Assembly (NCBI GenBank): GCA_937923225.1
Contig: CALAKR010000085.1
Span: forward strand, 1-5,007
Source of the DNA: an uncultured Aquabacterium sp.
Lineage (GTDB): Bacteria > Pseudomonadota > Gammaproteobacteria > Burkholderiales > Burkholderiaceae_C
Reading direction: 5' to 3'
DNA length: 5,007 bases
Part shown: positions 1-5,007 of the stretch, piece by piece
How the letters are laid out: each line of letters starts with the position of its first letter
How positions within the stretch are numbered: the first letter of the stretch is position 1
The notes under the pieces: generated by a model
The model's database searches: none
The model's input: the letters and a program-made list of their open reading frames with translations, nothing else
What the model was told of the DNA's origin: nothing
Position numbers and translations under genes: made by a program

Positions 1-99
1 GCGCACCCACGCCTGCCCCACATCCTGCAGGGCGAGGGGCAGCACCAGCAGCAAGGCGGCGCAGATCAGGAAGGTCCAGGTCTTCTGGCGAAGCATCAT
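1..99 (-). CDS. livM: Branched-chain amino acid ABC transporter permease LivM, N-terminal 33 residues only
   Basis: Only the first 33 codons are inside the window; the rest lies beyond the left edge. The reading frame begins MMLRQKTWTF, followed by a hydrophobic run (FLICAALLLVLPLAL, about residues 10-24) and then QDVGQAWVR. A short charged start, one membrane segment and a QxxGxAWVR-like stretch is how betaproteobacterial LivM permeases begin. LivM is the second inner-membrane permease of the Liv (HAAT family) importer and pairs with LivH. The start at 99 is preferred over the ATG at 96 because a GGAGGG ribosome binding site (108-113) sits 8 bases upstream. The gene begins 15 bases after the livH stop, as expected for a livHM operon. 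The assignment rests on this short piece plus the livH context; another membrane protein is possible but unlikely. Confidence 0.82.
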   Translation of the reverse strand, partial: MMLRQKTWTFLICAALLLVLPLALQDVGQAWVR

Positions 100-107
100 G
101 TCAGTCG

Positions 108-113
108 CCCTCC
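108..113 (-). promoter_or_regulatory. Ribosome binding site of livM
   Basis: The minus strand reads GGAGGG here, 8 bases before the ATG at 99 and just past the livH stop codon (115-117). This is a strong Shine-Dalgarno match. It selects the first of the two adjacent ATG codons as the livM start and suggests livM is translated as the next cistron of the livH message. Confidence 0.75.
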
Positions 114-114
114 A

Positions 115-1038
115 TCAAGACCTGTCAGCCACACGCTCACCCAGCAGGCCCTGGGGCCGCAAGGTCAGCACGAGGATGAGCACCGCGAAGGCGAAGATGT
201 CCTGGTAATGGCTGCCCAGCACGCCGCCGGTGAGGTCACCGATGTAGCCGGCGCCCAGCGCCTCGATCAGGCCCAGCAGGATGCCGCCCAGCATGGCGCC
301 GCCCATGTTGCCGATGCCACCGAACACCGCCGCCGTGAAGGCCTTGAGCCCCGGCAGGAAGCCCATAGTGTGCTGCACCGAGCCATAATTGGCCGCCCAC
401 ATCACACCGGCCAGCGCGGCCAGCGCCGCACCGATCACGAAGGTGGCCGAAATCACCTTGTCGGGCTGCACGCCCATCAGTTGCGCCACGCGCGGGTTCT
501 CGGCCGTGGCCCGCATGGCCCGGCCCAGCGGCGTGAAGTGGATCAGCGCCAGCAGCCCGGCCATGGTGCCTGCGGCCACCACCAGGATCAGGATCTGGAC
601 CAGGTTGATCGTGGCCCCCATGACCTCATACGGCTCGTCGGGCAGCAGGATCGGAAAAGGTTTGTAGTCCGGCTTCCAGATGATCATGGCCAGCGTCTGC
701 AGCAGCAGCGACACGCCCATGGCCGTGATCAGCGGCGCCAGCCGTGGCGCGTTGCGCAGCGGGCGGTAGGCCAGCTTCTCGATCACGTAGTTCAGCAGCA
801 TGCACGCCGCCATGGCCACCAACAGCGCCAGGAGCAACAGGGCCCAGCCCGGCATGCCTGAATCGGCCAGCCAGGTCACCACCGTCCAGGCCACGAGGGC
901 CCCCACCATCAGCACCTCGCCATGCGCGAAGTTGATCAGGTTGATGATGCCGTACACCATGGTATAGCCCAGAGCGACCAGGGCATACATGCTGCCCAGC
1001 ACCAGGCCATTGATGATTTGTTGAATGAAGATGTCCAC
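115..1038 (-). CDS. livH: Branched-chain amino acid ABC transporter permease LivH
   Basis: This is one of the two inner-membrane permeases of a Liv-type (HAAT family) ABC importer, which passes leucine, isoleucine, valine or related substrates from a periplasmic binding protein to the cytoplasm using the LivG/LivF ATPases. With the GTG start at 1038 the protein has 307 residues, close to E. coli LivH (308). It opens with DIFIQQIINGLVLGSMYAL and continues with the family signature GYTMVYGIINLINFAHGE (about residues 24-41). Several hydrophobic segments follow. The cytoplasmic loop LGRAMRATAENPRVAQLMGV (171-190) corresponds to the EAA-like ATPase contact, and GLKAFTAAVFGGIGNMGGAMLGG (230-252) is also conserved. 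The frame stays open to a GTG at 1089, but that codon lies inside a terminator stem and the extra 17 residues (GFLHEISQRRRR-like) do not resemble the family. The GTG at 1038 has no clear Shine-Dalgarno sequence, so the start rests on similarity. livM follows after 15 bases. The true substrate cannot be read from the permease. Confidence 0.93.
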   Translation of the reverse strand: MDIFIQQIINGLVLGSMYALVALGYTMVYGIINLINFAHGEVLMVGALVAWTVVTWLADSGMPGWALLLLALLVAMAACMLLNYVIEKLAYRPLRNAPRLAPLITAMGVSLLLQTLAMIIWKPDYKPFPILLPDEPYEVMGATINLVQILILVVAAGTMAGLLALIHFTPLGRAMRATAENPRVAQLMGVQPDKVISATFVIGAALAALAGVMWAANYGSVQHTMGFLPGLKAFTAAVFGGIGNMGGAMLGGILLGLIEALGAGYIGDLTGGVLGSHYQDIFAFAVLILVLTLRPQGLLGERVADRS

Positions 1039-1075
1039 AGGCGCGATGCGTCTACGTCGTTGGCTGATCTCATGC

Positions 1076-1110
1076 AAAAAGCCCGCCACGCAGCGTATGC
1101 GAGGCGGGCT
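1076..1110 (-). terminator. Rho-independent terminator of the aldehyde dehydrogenase operon
   Basis: Read on the minus strand, AGCCCGCC (1110-1103) pairs perfectly with GGCGGGCT (1087-1080). Inside, after a single mismatch, CGCA pairs with TGCG (1101-1098 with 1092-1089) around a 5-base loop. The 8 bp outer stem runs directly into a T run (1080-1076). The plus strand has no T run after the hairpin, so the terminator acts leftward only. It lies about 70 bases beyond the stop of the aldehyde dehydrogenase and about 40 bases before the livH start, so it separates the two transcription units. Confidence 0.85.
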
Positions 1111-1177
1111 GATGCCCTGGGATCGGCATTATCCGGGCATTTCCGGAAGCTGCATCCCTCAGAGGTAACAGAGTGAC

Positions 1178-2650
1178 TTAGAACAGCTTGGGCAGCTTGA
1201 GCATGTCCACCACCGTGCGGATCAGCTTGGGCTTGAAGCCCGTGTACGGCGGGAAGAACAGCTTGGCCACCATCACCGGGCCGGACTTGAGCACCGCCCG
1301 CTCGTGCGAGAAGGCCTTGAAGCCGTAGATGCCGTGCGCGCTGCCGATGCCGGAGTTGTTCACGCCGCCGAAGGGCAGGTTGCCATGCGCGTAATGCAGC
1401 ACGCAGTGGTTGATGCCCACGCCGCCTGAGCTGGTCTGGGCCATGATGCGGCGGGTGCGGTCCTTGTTGTGGCTCCAGATGTACAGGGCCAGGGGCTTGG
1501 GCTGGGCGTTGATCTCGCGCACCACGGCATCCAGGTCGCGCCAGGCGATGATGGGCAGCACGGGGCCGAAGATCTCCTCGCTCATGATGGTGGCATCCGC
1601 CGGGATGTTGTCCAGCAGCGTGGGAGCAACGAACGAGGTCCCGACGTCGACCTCACCGCCTTGCAGGATGCGGGCGCCGCGTGCACGGGCATCGTCCAGC
1701 AGGCCGGCGATGCGCTGGGTGTGGCGCTGGTTGACCACGCGGGCAAAGTGCGGCGAGGCCTTCTGCTCGTCGGCCGTGCGGCCATAGCGCTCGCCGATCA
1801 CGCGCTGGCACTCGGCCACGAAAGCGTCCTTGACCGATTCATGCACGTAGATGTGGTCAGGCGCCACGCAGGTCTGTCCGCAATTGGCCAGCTTGCCCCA
1901 CATCAGGGTCTCGGCGGCCGTCTTGAGGTCGGCCGTCTCGTCGATGATCACGGGCGACTTGCCGCCCAGCTCCAGCGTGACGCTGGTCAGGTGCTTGGCG
2001 GCCGCGGCCATCACCACCTTGCCCACGGCGGGCGAGCCGGTGAAGAAGATGTGGTCAAAGGGCAGCGACAGCAGCACGTTCGATGTGGGCAGGCTGCCCT
2101 CGAACACGGCCACTTCGTCTTCACGGAACAGCTCACGGATGATGGACACCATCACGGCGCTGACGTGCGGCGTCATCTCCGAGGGCTTGAGGATCACCGT
2201 GTTGCCGGCGGCCAGGGCCGACACCAGCGGGCCGAAGCACAGGTTGAGCGGGAAGTTCCAGGGCGCCACGATCAGGCAGCGGCCACGGGGCTGCGCCTCG
2301 ATCCAGGCCGAGGTGCCGCCGGTGGTCATCGTCGGCCACACGCGCTTGGGGCGCATCCACTTGCGCAGGTCGCCGATGGCGTGGCGCACCTCGTCCAGCA
2401 CGGGCATGAACTCGGTGCCCTCCACTTCCGAGGCGGGCTTGTGATAGTCGGCCTGGAAGGCCTGGTAGAAGTCTTCCCGACGGGCCAGCATGGCCTCGCG
2501 CAGCTTCTTGAGGCGCGCGATGCGCTCGGCCGCGGTCGAGGTGCGCCAGGCCAGCGAGGTGGCCAGTTGGGCATCGAAGGCGTGCTGGATGGCGGCGGGA
2601 TCAGCCTCGCCGGTGGAGGGGTCGACGACGTGCATCATGGGGCGGTTCAT
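1178..2650 (-). CDS. Class 3-type NAD(P)+-dependent aldehyde dehydrogenase
   Basis: This enzyme oxidises an aldehyde to a carboxylic acid with NAD(P)+, probably in the cytoplasm or at the inner membrane face. It has 490 residues, normal to slightly long for the ALDH3 branch, which includes fatty aldehyde and coniferyl aldehyde dehydrogenases. Visible motifs are the oxyanion region APWNFP (129-134, Asn132), cofactor-binding ILKPSE (153-158, Lys155), the nucleotide-binding turn FFTGSPAVG (202-210), the general base in LELGGKSP (226-233, Glu227), the catalytic cysteine in GQTC (258-261, Cys261), EEIFGPVLP (358-366, Glu359) and LPFGGVNNSG (425-434). The HGIYGFKAFSHE stretch (439-450) and the tail after it, with FFPPYTGFKPKL, resemble the ALDH3 C-terminus. 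All catalytic residues are present. The ATG at 2650 has an AAGGAG ribosome binding site 8 bases upstream and lies 2 bases after the stop of the preceding gene, so translational coupling is likely. The natural aldehyde is not evident; coniferyl, fatty or other aromatic aldehydes are all possible. Confidence 0.93.
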   Translation of the reverse strand: MNRPMMHVVDPSTGEADPAAIQHAFDAQLATSLAWRTSTAAERIARLKKLREAMLARREDFYQAFQADYHKPASEVEGTEFMPVLDEVRHAIGDLRKWMRPKRVWPTMTTGGTSAWIEAQPRGRCLIVAPWNFPLNLCFGPLVSALAAGNTVILKPSEMTPHVSAVMVSIIRELFREDEVAVFEGSLPTSNVLLSLPFDHIFFTGSPAVGKVVMAAAAKHLTSVTLELGGKSPVIIDETADLKTAAETLMWGKLANCGQTCVAPDHIYVHESVKDAFVAECQRVIGERYGRTADEQKASPHFARVVNQRHTQRIAGLLDDARARGARILQGGEVDVGTSFVAPTLLDNIPADATIMSEEIFGPVLPIIAWRDLDAVVREINAQPKPLALYIWSHNKDRTRRIMAQTSSGGVGINHCVLHYAHGNLPFGGVNNSGIGSAHGIYGFKAFSHERAVLKSGPVMVAKLFFPPYTGFKPKLIRTVVDMLKLPKLF

Positions 2651-2652
2651 CC

Positions 2653-3114
2653 TCAGGTCTCCTTGGCTGGCTGGGTGGGCTTTTTAGGCTTGGCTGCTGG
2701 CTTGGCAGGCTTCTCGGTTTTGTCAATCGCTTTGGGCGCCTTGGCCGCCTTGGCCGCCTTGGCCGCTTTAGGCACTTCAGCCGTGTCGGGCGCTTGAACC
2801 TTCTCGGCCTTGCCGGCTTTGCTGACCTTGGCGAGCTTCTCTTGCTTGAGGCCGGCGCGGATCACCCGGTCAGCCACCTCATTGAGGCTCTGCCCGCTCG
2901 CGGCGGCCAGTTCCTGCAGTTCCCTGATCAGATCAGCGTGCAGCTTGGCGGCAAAGGGCACCAGGCCGGCGGCTTGGTCCAGCTTGCGCTGCTCGCGCCG
3001 ATCCGGTACCTGGCTGGAAGCCTGGCCAAAACGCTGCGGCGAGCCCGCCTGACGCATCTGGCCAGCCACCTTCATCCTCAGGCTCTTGGCCAGATCAGTT
3101 CTTTTCATCGACAT
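2653..3114 (-). CDS. Hypothetical small protein with RHH-like segment and Lys/Ala/Pro-rich tail
   Basis: A 153-residue protein that I do not recognise as a named family. Three parts can be seen. The N-terminus (1-50) is basic and polar, with MKRTDLAKSL and a VPDRREQRKLDQ stretch. Residues 51-90 (LVPFAAKLHADLIREL, then QELAAASGQSLNEVADRVIRAGLK) have the spacing of a ribbon-helix-helix fold: a short strand, an amphipathic helix, a glycine turn and a second helix. Such folds bind DNA as dimers in Arc/MetJ- and antitoxin-type regulators; this reading is an inference. From about 91 on the chain is low complexity and roughly a quarter lysine, with repeated KAA/KAP and KP units reminiscent of histone H1-like bacterial tails. 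It ends 2 bases before the aldehyde dehydrogenase start, so the two form an operon. The ATG at 3114 is used; an in-frame ATG at 3108 is equally possible because neither has a strong ribosome binding site. Gene reality is supported by the coupling and clean spacing; function is unknown. Confidence 0.78.
   Translation of the reverse strand: MSMKRTDLAKSLRMKVAGQMRQAGSPQRFGQASSQVPDRREQRKLDQAAGLVPFAAKLHADLIRELQELAAASGQSLNEVADRVIRAGLKQEKLAKVSKAGKAEKVQAPDTAEVPKAAKAAKAAKAPKAIDKTEKPAKPAAKPKKPTQPAKET
2659..2664 (-). promoter_or_regulatory. Ribosome binding site of the aldehyde dehydrogenase, inside the upstream gene
   Basis: The minus strand reads AAGGAG, 8 bases before the ATG at 2650. The site lies within the last codons of the upstream small gene, whose TGA occupies 2653-2655. 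Ribosomes finishing that gene would therefore stop on top of the dehydrogenase start, an arrangement expected to couple the two translations. It also selects the first methionine over Met5 and Met6. Confidence 0.75.
2732..2767 (-). repeat. Four 9-base tandem units coding Lys-Ala-Ala repeats
   Basis: Four consecutive 9-base units are present: TTGGGCGCC, TTGGCCGCC, TTGGCCGCC and TTGGCCGCT as written on the plus strand. The middle two are identical and the outer two differ by one base each. They lie in frame in the lysine-rich tail of the small protein and encode the KAAKAAKAAKAP stretch (residues 116-128). The unit length is a multiple of three, so gain or loss of units would keep the frame. 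Confidence 0.7.
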
Positions 3115-3193
3115 CGTTCAATCCCATCGTCTCAGCGCCTGGCGATGCGAGGACCATAATCCTTCGGACACGCGCGCACAAGCGTCACAAACG

Positions 3194-3209
3194 CGATGGT
3201 ACTCCATCG
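3194..3209. promoter_or_regulatory. Inverted repeat CGATGG-N4-CCATCG, possible operator
   Basis: A perfect 6-base inverted repeat with a 4-base spacer (TACT) lies in the middle of the divergent region. The half-site recurs nearby: CCATCGT is found again at 3124-3130, just upstream of the leftward gene, and TCCATC follows directly at 3211-3216, giving an 8-base direct-repeat spacing with 3203-3208. Such clusters are typical of binding sites for dimeric regulators, and the adjacent RHH-like protein is one possible ligand, but no site of known sequence is recognised. Confidence 0.35.
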
Positions 3210-3216
3210 TTCCATC

Positions 3217-3234
3217 TGAAAACAATAATTTTCA
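3217..3234. promoter_or_regulatory. Inverted repeat TGAAAA-N6-TTTTCA, possible operator over a promoter
   Basis: A perfect 6-base inverted repeat with a 6-base AT spacer (CAATAA) starts 8 bases after the previous inverted repeat. It covers the AATAAT that is a possible -10 box for the S4 gene, so a protein bound here could block that promoter. The arms are AT-rich and could also be chance symmetry in an AT-rich promoter. It has no following T run and is not a terminator. Confidence 0.3.
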
Positions 3235-3248
3235 CAATAGACTTTTCC

Positions 3249-3494
3249 ATGCCCCCCTTGCAACAGATCACCTTCGAACTGCGCGGCGAGTTCATCACCC
3301 TGGACAGCCTGCTCAAGGCCACGGGCCTGGCCGACAGCGGCGGGCGCGCCAAGACCATGGTGGCCGAAGGCCGGGTGCAGGTGGATGGGCAAGATGAAAT
3401 GCGCAAGACCGCCAAGATCCGGGCCGGCCAGGTGGTGAGCGTCCAGGGCGCGCGCATCCGTGTGGTGGCAGAGGGTGAAGGCAACGCGGATTGA
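3249..3494 (+). CDS. RNA-binding S4 domain protein, YbcJ type
   Basis: An 81-residue protein made almost entirely of one S4 RNA-binding domain, the alpha-L fold also found in ribosomal protein S4, pseudouridine synthases and tyrosyl-tRNA synthetase. The domain runs from about residue 8 to 73: TFELRGEFITLDSLLKATGL, then the signature SGGRAKTMVAEGRVQVDG (30-47), then RKTAKIRAGQVVSVQG (52-67). The pattern of a short leading strand, LDxLLKxxGxxxSGGxAK, AEGxVxVDGxxExRK and KIxAGQxV matches E. coli YbcJ (about 70 residues) closely; the extra residues are a short acidic tail. It probably binds structured RNA in the cytoplasm; the exact partner of this family is not something I can name. It stands alone, divergent from the dehydrogenase operon and 173 bases before the next gene. 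No Shine-Dalgarno sequence precedes the ATG (upstream bases ATAGACTTTTCC), so a leaderless or short-leader message is possible. Confidence 0.9.
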   Translation: MPPLQQITFELRGEFITLDSLLKATGLADSGGRAKTMVAEGRVQVDGQDEMRKTAKIRAGQVVSVQGARIRVVAEGEGNAD

Positions 3495-3667
3495 CGGATT
3501 GAGTCTGGCGGCACGTCGCCAACCGGTCCGCGAGGGTATCCACACCTGCACGCCATGTTGATCGCGCAACGGCACACCAGTGCGTCGCTCTGACACAGGG
3601 GGAACCCGGATCCCCTGAGGGGGCTGCAGGCGCAAGATGCGGGCGTATCGATAGAAGAACGCCTGCC
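3495..3667 (+). other. Intergenic region with short G/C hairpins, leader of the acyl-CoA synthetase
   Basis: No credible gene is visible in these 173 bases. A small hairpin TGGCG-N6-CGCCA (3506-3521) follows the S4 stop but lacks a T run, so it is at best a weak or Rho-assisted end. Nearer the synthetase, GGGGA (3599-3603) can pair with TCCCC (3611-3615), while the same C run can instead pair with GGGG (3619-3622) around TGA. The two pairings exclude each other. No good promoter pair was found; CGTATCGATAG (3644-3654) holds a TATCGA that could be a -10 box without a matching -35. A weak AGAAG at 3653-3657, 10 bases before the ATG, is the only ribosome binding site candidate. Confidence 0.4.
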
Positions 3668-5007
3668 ATGTCCTCCCAGAACATCTTCACCCAGGATCTG
3701 CCCCGCACCGAGGCCAATTTCGCCGCCCTGACGCCGCTGGCCTTCCTGGAACGCACCGCCCTGGTCTACCCGGACCGCCTGGCCATCGTCCACGGCGCGC
3801 TGCGCCAGACCTGGGCCCAGACCTACTCACGCTGCCGCCGCCTGGCCAGCGCTCTGCACCAGCGCGGCATCCAGCGGGGCCACACGGTGGCCGTGATGCT
3901 GCCCAACACCCCGCCCATGGTCGAAGCCCACTTCGGCATCCCCATGGCCGGCGCCGTGCTCAATACCCTGAACACCCGGCTGGACGCAGAAGCCCTGGCC
4001 TTCATGCTGGACCATGGCGAAGCGCGCGCCATCATCGTGGACCGCGAGTTCAGCGGCGTCGTGGCCCGTGCCATCGCCCTGCGCACCCGCACCGAGCCCC
4101 TGCTGGTGATCGATGCCGACGACGCCGTCTACACCGGCCCGGGCGAGCGCATCGGCGCGCTCAACTACGAGGCGCTGCTGGCCGAAGGCGATCCCACCTT
4201 CCAATGGCTGCTGCCCGAAGACGAGTGGGATGCCATCAGCCTGAACTACACCTCCGGCACCACCGGCAACCCCAAGGGCGTGGTCTACCACCACCGGGGC
4301 GCCACCAGCAACGCCATCTCCAACATTCTGGAGTGGGACATGCCCAAGCACGCCATCTACCTGTGGACGCTGCCCATGTTCCACTGCAACGGCTGGTGCT
4401 TCCCGTGGACAGTGGCCGCCCGCGCCGCCGTGAACGTGTGCCTGCGCAAGGTCGAGCCCAAGGCCGTGTTCGACGCGATCCGCGAGCATGGCGTGACCCA
4501 CTACTGCGGCGCGCCCATCGTGCACGCCGGCCTGGCCAATGCGCCGGACGAGTTCAAGCAGGGCATCGACCACCCCGTCAAGGCCATGGTGGCCGGCGCC
4601 GCCCCACCCGCCGCGATGATCGAAGGCATGGAGCACATGGGCTTCGATTTGACCCATGTGTACGGCCTGACCGAGGTCTACGGCCCGGCCGCCGTGTGCG
4701 TGAAGCACGAGGCCTGGGACACGCTGGACGTGGGCGACCGCGCCCGCCTCAACGCCCGCCAGGGGGTGAACTACCACCTGCAGCGCAGCGTGACCGTGAT
4801 GGACCCGCTGACGATGCAACCCGTGCCCGCCGACGGCGAAACCATGGGCGAGATCATGTTCCGCGGCAACATCACCATGAAGGGCTACTTGAAGAACCCG
4901 CGCGCCACCGAAGAAGCCTTCTCGGGCGGCTGGTTCCATTCGGGCGATCTGGCGGTGATGTACCCGGACGGCTACGTCAAGATCAAGGACCGCAGCAAGG
5001 ACATCAT
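3668..5007 (+). CDS. AMP-forming acyl-CoA synthetase, C-terminus beyond the window
   Basis: The reading frame from the ATG at 3668 is open for 446 codons to the right edge without a stop. Members of this ANL (adenylate-forming) family join a carboxylic acid to coenzyme A through an acyl-AMP intermediate. The P-loop motif A3 is YTSGTTGNPKG (194-204), motif A5 is VYGLTE (331-336), motif A7 is FHSGDLA (423-429), and A8 begins at KIKDRSKDI (438-446). The hinge and the catalytic C-terminal lysine (A10) fall outside. The stretch LPMFHCNGWCFPWTVAARA (235-253) is characteristic of the medium-chain/methylmercaptopropionate (DmdB-like) group of about 540 residues, so roughly 100 residues are missing. 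The N-terminus, with QDLPRTEANFAALTPLAFLERTA (9-31), agrees with that group and supports this start, although the ribosome binding site is weak. The substrate cannot be fixed: medium- or short-chain fatty acids, methylmercaptopropionate and aromatic acids are all possible. It could use acids made by the nearby aldehyde dehydrogenase, but it is transcribed separately. Confidence 0.93.
   Translation, partial: MSSQNIFTQDLPRTEANFAALTPLAFLERTALVYPDRLAIVHGALRQTWAQTYSRCRRLASALHQRGIQRGHTVAVMLPNTPPMVEAHFGIPMAGAVLNTLNTRLDAEALAFMLDHGEARAIIVDREFSGVVARAIALRTRTEPLLVIDADDAVYTGPGERIGALNYEALLAEGDPTFQWLLPEDEWDAISLNYTSGTTGNPKGVVYHHRGATSNAISNILEWDMPKHAIYLWTLPMFHCNGWCFPWTVAARAAVNVCLRKVEPKAVFDAIREHGVTHYCGAPIVHAGLANAPDEFKQGIDHPVKAMVAGAAPPAAMIEGMEHMGFDLTHVYGLTEVYGPAAVCVKHEAWDTLDVGDRARLNARQGVNYHLQRSVTVMDPLTMQPVPADGETMGEIMFRGNITMKGYLKNPRATEEAFSGGWFHSGDLAVMYPDGYVKIKDRSKDI

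Larger units (their letters stand above)
3115..3248. promoter_or_regulatory. Divergent intergenic region between the dehydrogenase operon and the S4 gene
   Basis: These 134 bases separate two genes transcribed away from each other, so both promoters should lie here or close by. No hexamer pair is a good sigma-70 match. The best leftward candidate is TTGTGC (3181-3176) and TATGGT (3158-3153) with 17 bases between them, which would give a leader of about 30 bases before the ATG at 3114. For the rightward gene, an AATAAT (3224-3229) and a CACAAT (3233-3238) lie in the AT-rich stretch 3215-3247, but neither has a recognisable -35 box. The AT-rich stretch contrasts clearly with the GC-rich surroundings. 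Two inverted repeats, listed separately, sit in the half nearer the S4 gene. The promoter hexamers are tentative; the presence of a divergent control region is well supported by the layout. Confidence 0.5.

Noticed and set aside
208..861. A 217-codon open frame on the plus strand opposite livH
   Set aside because: The product is His/Gln/Arg-rich and has no membrane or enzyme signature, while the other strand encodes an obvious LivH permease.
1469..2797. A 442-codon open frame on the plus strand opposite the aldehyde dehydrogenase
   Set aside because: Its product is rich in His, Gln, Gly and Ala with no recognisable domain, and it is fully antisense to a gene with intact catalytic motifs. Long antisense frames of this kind arise from the high G/C at third codon positions.
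2653..3114. The small RHH-like gene as a toxin-antitoxin antitoxin
   Set aside because: Its partner gene is a complete metabolic dehydrogenase, not a small toxin, and no toxin-like reading frame is adjacent.
3506..3521. Hairpin TGGCG-N6-CGCCA after the S4 gene as a rho-independent terminator
   Set aside because: The stem is only 5 bp and is followed by AACCGG with no T run, so it does not meet the usual form of an intrinsic terminator.
3132..3793. Overlapping minus-strand open frames across the S4 gene and the intergenic regions
   Set aside because: They overlap the S4 gene, its promoter region and the synthetase start, have no recognisable domain, and include low-complexity Arg/Pro/Ser stretches typical of shadow frames.
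3827..4939. A 370-codon open frame on the minus strand opposite the acyl-CoA synthetase
   Set aside because: It is antisense to a clear adenylate-forming enzyme with motifs A3, A5 and A7. The His/Gly/Val-rich product shows no domain, so it is a composition artefact.

Overview
The window looks like chromosomal DNA of a GC-rich betaproteobacterium, most likely a Burkholderiales/Comamonadaceae-type organism. The basis is the strong G/C preference at third codon positions and a LivH/LivM pair that resembles, from memory, those of that group. No search was run, so the taxonomy is an inference. I see no insertion sequence, phage gene, CRISPR array, tRNA or rRNA.

Layout. Positions 1-1038 (minus strand) carry the start of a branched-chain amino acid-type ABC transporter operon: livH complete, and livM entering from its 5' end and running off the left edge. 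Positions 1076-1110 form a rho-independent terminator pointing leftward. It closes a two-gene minus-strand operon at 1178-3114: first a small protein with a possible ribbon-helix-helix segment and a lysine/alanine/proline-rich tail, then, 2 bases after its stop, a class 3-type aldehyde dehydrogenase. Positions 3115-3248 are a divergent intergenic region with an AT-rich stretch and two perfect inverted repeats. To its right, on the plus strand, are a short S4-domain RNA-binding protein of the YbcJ type (3249-3494), a 173-base gap with short G/C hairpins, and an AMP-forming acyl-CoA synthetase that starts at 3668 and runs off the right edge with no stop.

How the genes may work together. The aldehyde dehydrogenase turns an aldehyde into a carboxylic acid, the acyl-CoA synthetase turns a carboxylic acid into its CoA thioester, and Liv-type transporters import amino acids or, in some bacteria, other small carboxylates. 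This would fit a catabolic neighbourhood, but the genes lie in at least three separate transcription units and nothing in the sequence ties them to one substrate. The S4 protein is probably a housekeeping RNA-binding factor unrelated to the metabolism.

Most of the window is ordinary. I did not find a convincing new system. The parts most worth a second look are the small RHH-like, lysine-rich protein coupled to the dehydrogenase, the pair of inverted repeats in the divergent region, and the terminator that lies just before livH and shows that the longest livH reading frame starts too early.
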